The notes under the pieces are model-generated. The model worked only from the letters and a program-made list of their open reading frames with translations, searched no databases and was not told where the DNA came from. This document shows positions 30,973 through 39,304 of a DNA stretch of 51,256 bases, in pieces. Within the stretch, counting starts at the first letter, position 1. Every line of letters begins with the position of its first letter. This stretch comes from Verrucomicrobiota bacterium (GTDB lineage: Bacteria > Chlamydiota > Chlamydiia > Chlamydiales > JAEYWL01), in contig JAEYWL010000068.1 of NCBI GenBank assembly GCA_023428915.1, positions 1 to 51,256 on the forward strand, given 5' to 3'. The position numbers and the translations under genes are program-made.

Positions 30973-32463
30973 ATGAATGAACCTTATGAACGTACCAAAC
31001 AATTAATCGATTTAGCCATCACTGCCGGCAGGGCCCGCCAAAGTCCCCAGACTGGTTGGGTGCATTACTGCTATAACCTTGAGGATGAATCGTTTCATCA
31101 CACAATCCCTGTGCTCGAAAACCTATTGTTTGTCTTAGCCTTATTCCGCACCAGAAATTCCGACAATATCAATGAAGCTAAAAAGCTGCTTGAGCAGCTC
31201 CTTAGCTTTCAAAACAGGCAAGCCGGAGAATCTCTGGGCAATTTTCCCATTTACCTGCATGAATACCCCCATTGTAAAGACCGATGGCTGGCCGCCCACA
31301 TCTTGCCGGTCTTATTTTGGATGCAAAAAAACTTTTCCATTATTTTAGGCAATGACTTGCGCGGCTTGCTAGCGGAAACAATCCGTTTCTCGCTGGAATA
31401 CAGCTTGAAAAAATACGCGGAAAAAAAGCCCCCCTTTCAGGCCGCCATTAAAATTGCAGCGGCAGCCAAAGCGTTCGGCGACTATTGGGATACCGCCAGC
31501 TTTAGCCAGGAAGGTGAGAGATTGCTGGGGCAGTTATTGGAGGAAAGCCAAGAGTCAGTATTTGGCAGCTGGTGTTCGCCAGCCTACATAGCTGACACTT
31601 TGACTGCGCTGTTAATGGTTTATCCCGATCTAACGGAAAGCCCTTGGACAGCCTTTTGGAAATATGTAGGGCAAACCTGGGACGATCAGGCGCGCAGCTA
31701 CATGGGGCCCAGCGTTAAAGAAGGACAGGATAAAGAAGAGCCTTTAGTGACACTATACGACATCTACCTTGGTTATCTTACCGGAAATTATTCTTACAGA
31801 GCTTTATGCGACCATCCGATGCGATTGCATGCCGCTCTAGTGCATGCTGTGCATGAGCACTTGCATGTAGCCAAAGCCCCCTTTGATCTGCAAGGCTCAT
31901 TAGCCGGCCTCGATTGGATTATTCACAAAAAGCAAGACTTTTCGTTGTCTGCCATCCGCAAATATGGCAAGCAAGACCCAGCTTTTGAAAAGTACTTTCA
32001 ACCGTTTAAACTCCTGTGGGGCAGCCAAACACAAACACATTCCCTGGTTTGCCAAGAAGGGAATTTCCCTTATTTTGAATATTCTTTAGCAGAAGGCGGC
32101 ATCGACCTCTTTTTTTATCTGACAGAGCCGCAAATGACTGATGACAAGGAAAAAGGCAAAGAAATTTCCCTCTTTACAAATATACAAGAAGGAGCTGCGA
32201 TCACCGTAGCCAACAAGGCCGCTAATACTTTCCTGCTCAACGACTGGTTGCAGTATAGCTCTGCGGGTCTCAACTTGGCTATGCAGTTTCAGCTTCTGGA
32301 AGGCACGGGACGCTTCTTCGGGCATATCATGCGCGGCAATCGCCCCTCGCAGATAGCCAACAAAGGGGAAAATCGCTATAAAGCCTTTGACTGGCAAATC
32401 TTTTTGCGCAGCGTGCGCCGTCCGCAACCTTGCAAGATCCTCTGCTCCATACGTATTTTATAA
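30973..32463 (+). CDS. Hypothetical helical protein, 496 aa
   Basis: Family not recognised. It is soluble, with no signal peptide. The first 330 residues are strongly helical with repeated Trp/His/Tyr-containing hairpins (HEYPHCKDRWLAAHILPVLF, SPWTAFWKYVGQTWDDQARS), which suggests an alpha/alpha toroid as in glycan-lyase or terpenoid-cyclase folds. Residues about 345-496 look like a beta-sandwich (GSQTQTHSLVCQEGNFPYFE, GAAITVANKAANTFLLNDWL). That two-part order is seen in some polysaccharide lyases (heparinase-like), but no catalytic motif is certain. It is the last gene of the folB operon, 2 bp after the SDR stop, and is followed by a terminator. Confidence 0.78.
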   Translation: MNEPYERTKQLIDLAITAGRARQSPQTGWVHYCYNLEDESFHHTIPVLENLLFVLALFRTRNSDNINEAKKLLEQLLSFQNRQAGESLGNFPIYLHEYPHCKDRWLAAHILPVLFWMQKNFSIILGNDLRGLLAETIRFSLEYSLKKYAEKKPPFQAAIKIAAAAKAFGDYWDTASFSQEGERLLGQLLEESQESVFGSWCSPAYIADTLTALLMVYPDLTESPWTAFWKYVGQTWDDQARSYMGPSVKEGQDKEEPLVTLYDIYLGYLTGNYSYRALCDHPMRLHAALVHAVHEHLHVAKAPFDLQGSLAGLDWIIHKKQDFSLSAIRKYGKQDPAFEKYFQPFKLLWGSQTQTHSLVCQEGNFPYFEYSLAEGGIDLFFYLTEPQMTDDKEKGKEISLFTNIQEGAAITVANKAANTFLLNDWLQYSSAGLNLAMQFQLLEGTGRFFGHIMRGNRPSQIANKGENRYKAFDWQIFLRSVRRPQPCKILCSIRIL

Positions 32464-32476
32464 ATAATTAGCTAAT

Positions 32477-32503
32477 CAAGCGGTAATAAGTTACCGCTTG
32501 TTT
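32477..32503 (+). terminator. Rho-independent terminator of the folB operon
   Basis: Perfect 10-bp stem CAAGCGGTAA (32477-32486) / TTACCGCTTG (32491-32500) with loop TAAG and a short TTT tail, 14 bp after the stop of the 496-aa gene. Confidence 0.75.
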
Positions 32504-32655
32504 GAAAATTAAAAGCTTGTGCAGAAAAATTGAATTTTGGAAAAGAATTTTTGATTATTTTGGGCATGGGCACGGGCAAGGAAATGAATTATGCAAGACG
32601 TCTATTCTATCACTGATCTCAGTGGTGATTTATGCAACAACGCCTCGCTGAAGTG

Positions 32656-32679
32656 TACCCCAGACATGAACCTGGGGTA
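32656..32679. repeat. Hairpin between convergent genes
   Basis: TACCCCAG (32656-32663) / CTGGGGTA (32672-32679), 8-nt loop. It lies 40 bp beyond the thioredoxin stop on the minus strand but has no T-run on either side. It may limit read-through. Just upstream, GATTTATGCAACAAC (about 32627-32641) recalls ends of some insertion sequences, but no transposase is present. Confidence 0.5.
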
Positions 32680-32719
32680 TAAAGGTATATGCAAATCGTC
32701 GGTCTTTAGGTTCCCTTTG

Positions 32720-33241
32720 TTAGCCGCGGACGTTGGACGGTTTCTTGCTGGTATTTTCAGCAATTTTTTGATCGATTTGTTTTTTCATGCTGCTGGCATA
32801 TTTGGCGCCGCCGCCTTTAGCATATCCGCCAGTGAAAAGGATATTTTCATCGCCATCAATAACGATGATATGCGGGTAGCCTTTAATTTGGTATTTGGCT
32901 TGAAGGCGTTTGTTTTGCGCTTCGGTAGCAGAGTCTAATTTGGTGTTGATGGGGTAGTCCAGTTTCACAAAGATATACTCTTTGCCGAGCGATTTCACAA
33001 AAGATTCATTGGAGAGCACTTCATCTTCTAATTTGTGGCACCAGCCGCACCAGTCAGAGCCAGTAAAGAACAGTACAACTGGTTTACCGGTGGCTTTGGA
33101 GTCTTTTAAAGCCTGGTCGTAATTTGTTGTCCAATTAAGTGCTGCATTTTGGGTTTGATTGGAGGCAGCAGGTTGTGCAGCGGGAAGCGCTGGAGAGGCT
33201 AGCAAGGCAAGGCCTAATAGAGGAATTAAGATTTTTTTCAT
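32720..33241 (-). CDS. Periplasmic thioredoxin-like disulfide oxidoreductase
   Basis: Exported thioredoxin-fold protein (Thioredoxin_7/DUF255-like branch). A signal peptide covers residues 1-21 (LLGLALLASPALPAA). The active site is Cys65-Gly-Trp-Cys68 in GSDWCGWCHKL and the cis-proline is Pro123 (KGYPHIIV). The 173-residue length is normal. It probably reduces or isomerises disulfides in the periplasm, important for chlamydiae because their outer membrane proteins are cysteine-rich and cross-linked. From memory it matches Chlamydia CT780. Divergent from a Tsr3-like gene, 111 bp apart; AGGGGCTCC region upstream supports the ATG at 33241. Confidence 0.92.
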   Translation of the reverse strand: MKKILIPLLGLALLASPALPAAQPAASNQTQNAALNWTTNYDQALKDSKATGKPVVLFFTGSDWCGWCHKLEDEVLSNESFVKSLGKEYIFVKLDYPINTKLDSATEAQNKRLQAKYQIKGYPHIIVIDGDENILFTGGYAKGGGAKYASSMKKQIDQKIAENTSKKPSNVRG

Positions 33242-33352
33242 AGGGGCTCCTTCGGTTAGGATTGAAGTGATAATTAAATAATGTTATTATTTTTTGCATT
33301 AATAACGAATAATTATCCAGAAAAGCTTAATAATATGGCATCATTTACTTAA

Positions 33353-33820
33353 ATGCAAACTTTATATCCCACCCTTATTTATCGCCACAGAAGGGAAAAT
33401 GTTAAAAAGTGTTCTTTGAGAGGTTTGGAAGGGGACTCTCGTTTTGCCTTTTACAGCTACCCCAAACAGCAGTTGCCTGGCTTGGAACAGTATATTTCTC
33501 TTGAGCTTGGAGCCCCGCCTTTAACTGCAGCAGATGCTGATTGCGGCCTGCTGCTAATCGATGCCACTTGGCGCTATGCTGCTGTTATGACTAAGCAAAT
33601 TGCGCCGCAGCTTTCACAAGCCATCAAGCGCAGTATACCAGCTGCATTTCGCACAGCTTATCCGCGCCGCCAAGACGATTGTGCAGAGCCGGAACTGGGA
33701 TTGGCTTCTGTAGAAGCACTTTATATTGCGTATAAAATACTAGGGTGGCCGGCAGATAGAATCCTAGATAACTACCATTGGCGCGAGGAGTTTTTAGAGA
33801 TAAATAGGAAGTATTTATAA
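33353..33820 (+). CDS. Tsr3/DUF367-like protein (putative aminocarboxypropyltransferase)
   Basis: A 155-residue protein whose layout resembles the Tsr3 family, SPOUT-like enzymes that add the aminocarboxypropyl group to rRNA in archaea and eukaryotes. The similar points are an N-terminal ENVKKCSLRGLEG (compare the HPKKCT region), LLLIDATWRYA (compare DCSW), RSIPAAFRTAYPRRQDD with the Leu/Pro-Asn region, and LASVEALYIAYKILG, followed by YHWREEFLEIN (compare WG..FL.LN). It may instead be a DTW-domain relative, which makes acp3U in tRNA. This assignment is by eye. Divergent to the thioredoxin gene, as in Chlamydia (CT779/CT780 from memory). Confidence 0.65.
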   Translation: MQTLYPTLIYRHRRENVKKCSLRGLEGDSRFAFYSYPKQQLPGLEQYISLELGAPPLTAADADCGLLLIDATWRYAAVMTKQIAPQLSQAIKRSIPAAFRTAYPRRQDDCAEPELGLASVEALYIAYKILGWPADRILDNYHWREEFLEINRKYL

Positions 33821-33904
33821 ATTCTTTATTATCTTTACTTATAATTTATTTCTAACTATAATTTTCTTGTTTTTAATTTGCAGCAACAGGATGCAAGATA
33901 ACTA

Positions 33905-35293
33905 ATGTCGGTTGAGGAATTATTTTCCTATTTACAACTCTTCGACAACGCCCTGTGGAATTTTGTCGGATTTCCCGCCATTATTCTGTTCGGCTTTTAC
34001 CTTTCGTATAAGGCAAATTTCATCCATTTGCGCAAACTTCCTTACGTTTTTAAATCCTTTTTTAAATTACTTACTGTACGCAGATCCGAGAGCGGGGTTC
34101 ATCCTTTAAAAGCTTTTTTTGCCAGTGTCGGCGGCTGTTTTGGCATCGGCAATATGGTAGCCATCTGCACGGCTGTGCAAGTTGGAGGGCCGGGCGCCCT
34201 ATTCTGGGTGTGGATTGCCGCCATCGCCGGCATGATCTTAAAATACTCTGAGATATTTTTAGGGATGCGCTATCGCGTGCCTAACGACCGCGGCGGGCAC
34301 AATGGCGGCCCTATGTTCTTCCTGCAAAAGGTCTTCAAGTCTTCTGTAGTGCCTAAAATTGCAGCTTTATTGCTATGCGTTTACGGAGTGGAAATTTACC
34401 AGTTCAGCGTAATGACCAAGAGCATTGCGTACAATTTTGAAATAGACTCGCTGCTCATTTCTGTAATTACACTAACCTTGATTGTTATTGTCGCCAGCGG
34501 CGGAGTGAAGCGTGTAGGGCGCATTTCCAGCATTGTCATCCCCGTGTTTATTTTACTTTATTTATCAATGGGCTTTTGGGTGCTGTGGCAGAATGCCGGT
34601 CAACTTCCCGGTGTGTTGAAAACAATTGTGACTTCTGCTTTTTCCGGCCATGCTGCTGTAGGAGGATTTGCCGGCAGCAGTTTTATAATGGCGATTTCTT
34701 ATGGCATCCGCCGCGGATGCTATTCAGGAGATATCGGTATTGGTTATGCTTCTGTAATCCACAGTGAAAGTTGCTTAAAAACTCCTGAAAAGCAAGCCTT
34801 ATTGGCTATCTTCGATGTGTTTTTAGATACTTTTGTAATAAGCACAACTAGCATCCTGTTGATCTTGGTGACAGGCACTTGGCAGCAGCCTTTGCCTGAG
34901 ATTGTGCTGGTGCAGCACGCTTTGCAGCAATATTTTCCTTATGCCAATTATTTCATGCCCATAGTCCTCTATTTTTTGGGATACACTACGATTATTGCCT
35001 ATTTCTGTGTTGGTTTAAAGTGTGCCAAGCACATTCATCGTACCTGGGGCAAACCTATCTACTTCACTTATGCTATTGTCTCTATGCTGCTATTTTCTTT
35101 CGTAGAAAGCAGGGAGGCTTTGCTGATCATGTCTATTACGGGCGGCCTGCTCTTGATGATCAATCTCTACGGTATTTTCCGTATGCGCCATGAAATCTCC
35201 TTTGACTTTCATGAAGAAGTAAACGGGGTGGTTCCTGCGATTTCAGCTGATTTGTTAGAGCAGGGCGATTCCAGTCTGGTGAAGATTAGTTAA
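33905..35293 (+). CDS. Sodium:alanine/glycine symporter (AGCS family)
   Basis: Inner-membrane amino-acid:cation symporter with about ten to eleven helices over 462 residues. The family signature is in the GVHPLKAFFASVGGCFGIGN region and the conserved loop GMRYRVPNDRGGHNGGPMFF; SGDIGIGYASVIHSES is the second conserved loop. It imports D/L-alanine or glycine with sodium, which would supply this bacterium from the host. Chlamydia carries a homologue next to lspA; here it is unlinked from lspA by 14 kb, a rearrangement. The ATG at 33905 is preceded by a weak site. The last 30 residues are a hydrophilic tail. Confidence 0.93.
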   Translation: MSVEELFSYLQLFDNALWNFVGFPAIILFGFYLSYKANFIHLRKLPYVFKSFFKLLTVRRSESGVHPLKAFFASVGGCFGIGNMVAICTAVQVGGPGALFWVWIAAIAGMILKYSEIFLGMRYRVPNDRGGHNGGPMFFLQKVFKSSVVPKIAALLLCVYGVEIYQFSVMTKSIAYNFEIDSLLISVITLTLIVIVASGGVKRVGRISSIVIPVFILLYLSMGFWVLWQNAGQLPGVLKTIVTSAFSGHAAVGGFAGSSFIMAISYGIRRGCYSGDIGIGYASVIHSESCLKTPEKQALLAIFDVFLDTFVISTTSILLILVTGTWQQPLPEIVLVQHALQQYFPYANYFMPIVLYFLGYTTIIAYFCVGLKCAKHIHRTWGKPIYFTYAIVSMLLFSFVESREALLIMSITGGLLLMINLYGIFRMRHEISFDFHEEVNGVVPAISADLLEQGDSSLVKIS

Positions 35294-35380
35294 TTTTTGT
35301 TCGTCTCTTTATAGAATCTTTATTGCTCTGTTTTATCGTTTATTTCTTTTAACAAGATTAATGATCACTAGGAGTATTTT

Positions 35381-35953
35381 ATGGACAACCTTAAAAATAT
35401 AGCTGGTAATTTGAGCATGGATTACCTAAGTAATTTATATAATAACCCTGTTGGAGCTTCATACGGCTTAACAGCCCCTTTAAAAGTGTATAATAACTTT
35501 TTTGAGACTGTCTGCAAGGATGCTTCCGGCTATAAACTGCTGGCCTTTAGAACCGCTCAAGTAGTTGTAGGCATTATTGTGTATCCAATTGCAGGTATGG
35601 CTGCCGGGATTGGCATGATTGTCATAGCTGTATCTTTGAAGAGCAATAAAGAGCAAATATTGCAAGATCTTGAAATTGCTTATAAGGAAATAAGAAAACC
35701 CACGCCAAGTAATGCAGAAGTTTTAAAAGAGACCAAAATCTGGTTCCTGTCTTCTGAATCTAAAGCTACTGAAACAACTAAATGGAATCATGCAACACCT
35801 GAAAAAAGCTATGAGCAGTTTTGCGGCCAGGTTGTTAAAGTTAGCCAAATGGGTTGTGTCATGCAAAGTAAGGTTGTTCACCAGGGGAATCGCGCTGAAA
35901 TTACTTTAACTGTATCAGCAAACAGCAAAGGCATCGGTGTTAAACAAAAATAA
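35381..35953 (+). CDS. Putative membrane protein with one hydrophobic hairpin, 190 aa
   Basis: Unknown family. Residues about 56-86 form one long hydrophobic region (TAQVVVGIIVYPIAGMAAGI, then GMIVIAVSL), enough for two short helices, flanked by polar N- and C-terminal domains. There is no signal peptide. This layout is compatible with an inclusion-membrane protein. The ATG at 35381 follows AGGAG at good spacing. It is followed at once by a repeat element and converges on the PfkB kinase gene. Confidence 0.72.
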   Translation: MDNLKNIAGNLSMDYLSNLYNNPVGASYGLTAPLKVYNNFFETVCKDASGYKLLAFRTAQVVVGIIVYPIAGMAAGIGMIVIAVSLKSNKEQILQDLEIAYKEIRKPTPSNAEVLKETKIWFLSSESKATETTKWNHATPEKSYEQFCGQVVKVSQMGCVMQSKVVHQGNRAEITLTVSANSKGIGVKQK

Positions 35954-35962
35954 TCTTTATGG

Positions 35963-36086
35963 TCTGAATTAAGTGCTTATATGGACAATAGACCTTAACG
36001 ACACCATGGACCTTATAGACTTAAAGTACTAAGCACCAATTGTTTGTCGTTAATGTCCTTGGCGTCGATAATGTCGTTTGTCCATT
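35963..36086 (+). repeat. Dispersed GGCGCTTA element, copy D with compensatory change
   Basis: Starts TCTGAATTA. Left arm AGTGCTTA (35972-35979) and right arm TAAGCACC (36030-36037): relative to GGCGCTTA/TAAGCGCC the third pair changed from C:G to T:A on both sides. The interior has iterated GGAC words; the 3' extension (TTTGTCGTTAATGTCC, GGCGTCG, AATGTCGTTTGTCC) matches copy C with an 11-bp deletion. Located between convergent gene ends. Confidence 0.85.
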
Positions 36087-36120
36087 CCAAAAAAAGCCCG
36101 GGAATCATCGCAGAAGAACG

Positions 36121-37080
36121 TTAAAATTGGGGCCGGGAGTCTGCGGGCAGTTCGGCGCCCGCGATTTGTATTACAGCGCCTGCCAATAAGGCGCCTTGGG
36201 CAGCGCAGACGGACATGGGCTTGCCTTGCAAAAAACCATCGAGGAAGCCGGCTGCGAATAGGTCTCCCGCGCCTGTAGTGTCTACAGGCTCAATCGGTAT
36301 AACCGGAAATTTTTCCACATGCTTATTATGGCCTACCCAGCAACCTTCTGCTCCCATAGTGACCACAACCGTTTTACCAAGCGCATTGAACTTACGGCAG
36401 CTCTCTTCAGCTCCAAGGCCGGTTAACGTTTCCATATCCTGAAGATTGCTAAAGAGGATATCAATATCGTCAACAATTAGTTGCAGGATCCGTTCCCTTT
36501 CCTGTGCGACAATTTCGTAACTGCCTAAGTCGAATGAAAGCAGCGCTTTTGCCTGTTTTGCCATTTGCGCGGCGGCTTCCGGAAGTTCTGGGATGCATAA
36601 ACTATAGCCTTCAATATGCACTAAACGCTGTTCTGTAAAGTATCTTGCCTGAAGGTCGCTTGCCTCCATCTCATAGCCTGCGCCAAAATAGGTGCGGAAG
36701 GTGCGTTTGCCGGAGGGGCTGACAAGGCAAGCAACTTGTGTAGTAGCTGTTGCAGAGATAGCAAAAAGGGGAATTATGCCATATTTCCCCATATTTTCAC
36801 GAAAAATGCCCGTTAAATTATCTCTGCCGATCTTTCCGGCAAAACTGGCATGCCAGCCTAGTCCCGCTAACCCTCTGGTGGTGTTATAGGAACTGCCGCC
36901 TGGAATAATAGTCAATGGTTCATCAACCAGCTTCAGTAGTTGCTGCAGCTGGGCAAACTCAACCCGCTCCATGCCTTCTTTTCCGCCAGGAAGGTCATTA
37001 AAAGCTTCTTCTGATAAGGGAATAATGTAATCGATAATTGGAGCGCCTATGCCTAGAATGGAACCAGGCTTGCTGTTCAT
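36121..37080 (-). CDS. PfkB-family carbohydrate/nucleoside kinase (adenosine kinase-like)
   Basis: Ribokinase-fold kinase of 319 residues. N-terminal substrate region GIGAPIIDYII and the conserved GGSSYNTTRGLAGLG (61-75); PfkB signature 2 is DTTGAGDLFAAGFL (267-280) with catalytic Asp273. The order and the N-terminal sequence fit the adenosine kinase/fructokinase-like group of bacterial PfkB proteins; substrate is uncertain. Its ATG overlaps the pgsA stop by one base (TAATG), so it is the last gene of a glgA-pgsA-kinase operon. A sugar kinase beside glycogen synthase would suit sugar metabolism, but this is inference. Confidence 0.88.
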   Translation of the reverse strand: MNSKPGSILGIGAPIIDYIIPLSEEAFNDLPGGKEGMERVEFAQLQQLLKLVDEPLTIIPGGSSYNTTRGLAGLGWHASFAGKIGRDNLTGIFRENMGKYGIIPLFAISATATTQVACLVSPSGKRTFRTYFGAGYEMEASDLQARYFTEQRLVHIEGYSLCIPELPEAAAQMAKQAKALLSFDLGSYEIVAQERERILQLIVDDIDILFSNLQDMETLTGLGAEESCRKFNALGKTVVVTMGAEGCWVGHNKHVEKFPVIPIEPVDTTGAGDLFAAGFLDGFLQGKPMSVCAAQGALLAGAVIQIAGAELPADSRPQF

Positions 37081-37763
37081 TAATTACCCGATTTCTTATG
37101 GACAAGCAATTTTTTGATGTAATGCCCATTGGCGACAATGTATTCGACCCCGGAGTAAACTGTATAGATAGCTGCGATTGAGACGGCTGCGAAAGCAGAT
37201 ACCTGTAAAGCTTGAGAGGAAATGTAACCTGTGGACTCGGGGATCATTAGCAAAACGATAGTAAAGGAGGCTATGGCCTGGATCACCGCTTTGATTTTTC
37301 CAGTGGCCCTGGCTGCAAGTGTAAATCCTTTTAGGGCGCAAATAGTGCGCAGGGTGCTAATTACAGAGTCGCGATAGATAAAAACGAATACCAGCAAGAG
37401 CGGCAAGTTTACGGGCGGTTGCGTAAAGGTTAGAAAAATGGAGATGCGGGAAATGCTATCGGCCATAGGGTCGAAGATTTTGCCAAAATCGGTGACTTGC
37501 TCATACTTACGGGCCAGATAGCCGTCAAGGGCGTCGGAAATTTCAGAAGCGCTTAAAAGAAAAAGCAATACATAGGGAAGAAGCTGCGCGTTGATATAAA
37601 AAAGGTCGTGCTGCAAGTAGATCAGCAGGAAAATAGGGCTGATAAAGATGCGGATAAAAGTGAGTATGTTTGCAATAGTAAACAAGCTGCCGCCAATAAA
37701 ATGTTGAGAGGATAACTCCTCCTCATTTGCAGGTAAACTAGATAAAGTGTCTTGACTGCTCAT
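37080..37763 (-). CDS. pgsA: CDP-alcohol phosphatidyltransferase, PgsA-like
   Basis: Membrane enzyme, probably CDP-diacylglycerol-glycerol-3-phosphate 3-phosphatidyltransferase, the first step to phosphatidylglycerol. The CDP-alcohol motif is complete: Asp77, Asp80-Gly81, Ala84-Arg85, Gly94, Asp98 and Asp102 (DALDGYLARKY then DFGKIFDPMAD). Five to six hydrophobic helices follow the pattern of the family. The first 25 residues are a hydrophilic extension. Length 227 is slightly long. Next to glgA, as recalled for Chlamydia (CT797-CT798), separated by 6 bp. Confidence 0.92.
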   Translation of the reverse strand: MSSQDTLSSLPANEEELSSQHFIGGSLFTIANILTFIRIFISPIFLLIYLQHDLFYINAQLLPYVLLFLLSASEISDALDGYLARKYEQVTDFGKIFDPMADSISRISIFLTFTQPPVNLPLLLVFVFIYRDSVISTLRTICALKGFTLAARATGKIKAVIQAIASFTIVLLMIPESTGYISSQALQVSAFAAVSIAAIYTVYSGVEYIVANGHYIKKLLVHKKSGN

Positions 37764-37769
37764 GAATAC

Positions 37770-39269
37770 CTATTTTAGCGCAATTTGCTTATAAATTTCC
37801 ACATAGTCTGAAGCCGGCTTATTCCAACTAAAATCCTGATCCATTCCGGTGACCATAATTTTACGCCATTTATCGGGATTTTCATACCAGCATTTGAAAG
37901 CGCGATCAAGAGCGGAATTGACCCCGGCATGGTCTGGATGGTCAAAAGCGTAGCCATTGCGCTGTTCTATAGGCGCCTCGGAATAGTCGATATCAAATAT
38001 AGTATCTGCCAGTCCTCCGGTTTTGCGCACAATGGGCACAGAACCGTATTTTAAGGCAATTAGCTGTGTCAAGCCGCAGGGTTCGAATAGGGAAGGGACA
38101 ATAAACATATCGCTTCCTGCATAAATCAAATGGGCTAACTCTTCCTGATGCTGTAAAATCAGGCTGACATGGGGATGGTCGGAGAAATGGCGTTTTAACT
38201 CATGGAACTCGGCATTGATACTGGGGATAGGGCTTGAGCCCAAGAGTACAAATTGCCCTTCTTTTTCGAGGGTGCGGAATAAGGCATGTTTGATGAGCTC
38301 CAGCCCCTTTTGGGGTACTAAGCGGGCTACGCAACCCAAGATGGGACGGTGCTGCTCATCCAACATGAGTTTGTCGCGCAGAATTTTTTTGATGTAGGCT
38401 TTTTTATCGAGCGTATTGCGGTCTTTTTTATTGGCCGGCATTTCGCGCGAAGAGTAGTGGGCTGGGAGGTAGCGGTCAATTTCAGGATTCCAAAAGGAAT
38501 AATCGACGCCGTTCAAAATACCTGAAACTTTATTTTGATGTTCGCTAAGAATCTTATCTAAGCCGCGGCCGCCTTCAGGGGTTAGGATTTCTTTAGCATA
38601 ATTTGGCGAAACAGTGGTAACCCAGTCGCTATAGACAATGGCGCCCTTGACGAGATTGATTACGCCGGAATTGTTTTGGTCTAACATCTTGCCAGGGACT
38701 TTATAATTGCTGCCTTTTAAACCGATCCGGTCTAGATCCATAGGAGAGCATTTACCCTGGTATTCGATGTTGTGAATGGTAAAAACAGTTTTTGTCTTGT
38801 TAAGTCCCAATCCTTTATAAATATCCGCTTGCAATGCAGGGATAACAGCAGCTTGCCAATCGTGGGTGTGGATGACATCGGGCCTCAGCCCTTTCTTGTA
38901 AATGAACTCCATGGCAGCGCGGCAAAAATAAAGGTAGCGCTCCGTATCATCATCGCAGCCGTAAATGCACCCCCTATGGAAGAAGTGGCGCGGGTGATGC
39001 GGGTCGATAAAGTAAACTTTTAGATTTTCTACCCATCCCATCCACACGGTATTGTTGTGCCACTCACCATTATAGAATGATTTAAGGTCGGCATATTCGA
39101 TTGTCATGTCGCGGATTTCATTGCTGTCCATGCAATCGTACTTGGGGATGATGATATCCACATCATGCCCTTTCCAGGAAAGCTCACGAGATAATCCCAA
39201 AACAACATCTCCTAAGCCGCCGATTTTAGCAATCGGAGCCAATTCCGAGGCAATGTGGATAATGTGCAT
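37770..39269 (-). CDS. glgA: Glycogen synthase (ADP-glucose type)
   Basis: GT5 glycosyltransferase extending alpha-1,4-glucan from ADP-glucose (chlamydial GlgA can also use UDP-glucose). The N-terminal KIGGLGDV motif (residues 15-22) binds the donor diphosphate; HTHDWQAAVIPA, EGGRGLDKIL, GCVARLVPQKG and the C-terminal SLFEPCGLTQLIALKYGSVP with KTGGLADT are intact. Length 499 is slightly longer than E. coli GlgA (477). Glycogen is a hallmark of chlamydial inclusions and elementary-body energy stores. It heads the glgA-pgsA-kinase operon and is 35 bp downstream of a secreted-protein gene. Confidence 0.97.
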   Translation of the reverse strand: MHIIHIASELAPIAKIGGLGDVVLGLSRELSWKGHDVDIIIPKYDCMDSNEIRDMTIEYADLKSFYNGEWHNNTVWMGWVENLKVYFIDPHHPRHFFHRGCIYGCDDDTERYLYFCRAAMEFIYKKGLRPDVIHTHDWQAAVIPALQADIYKGLGLNKTKTVFTIHNIEYQGKCSPMDLDRIGLKGSNYKVPGKMLDQNNSGVINLVKGAIVYSDWVTTVSPNYAKEILTPEGGRGLDKILSEHQNKVSGILNGVDYSFWNPEIDRYLPAHYSSREMPANKKDRNTLDKKAYIKKILRDKLMLDEQHRPILGCVARLVPQKGLELIKHALFRTLEKEGQFVLLGSSPIPSINAEFHELKRHFSDHPHVSLILQHQEELAHLIYAGSDMFIVPSLFEPCGLTQLIALKYGSVPIVRKTGGLADTIFDIDYSEAPIEQRNGYAFDHPDHAGVNSALDRAFKCWYENPDKWRKIMVTGMDQDFSWNKPASDYVEIYKQIALK

Positions 39270-39304
39270 ATCAGCTCTCCCGAGTTTCGTCTATAATTTA
39301 TGCT

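Noticed and set aside
32600..32680. Insertion-sequence remnant (GATTTATGCAACAAC)
   Set aside because: Only one short end-like sequence is seen; there is no partner end, transposase fragment or target duplication in the window.
32591..32938. 115-aa plus-strand open frame
   Set aside because: Most of it is antisense to the exported thioredoxin gene, whose CGWC site and signal peptide are convincing.
36085..36120. Terminator for the PfkB kinase (CCCGGGC followed by T-run on the minus strand)
   Set aside because: The T-run is good but the GC core is self-complementary with no room for a loop, so no stable stem could be drawn.
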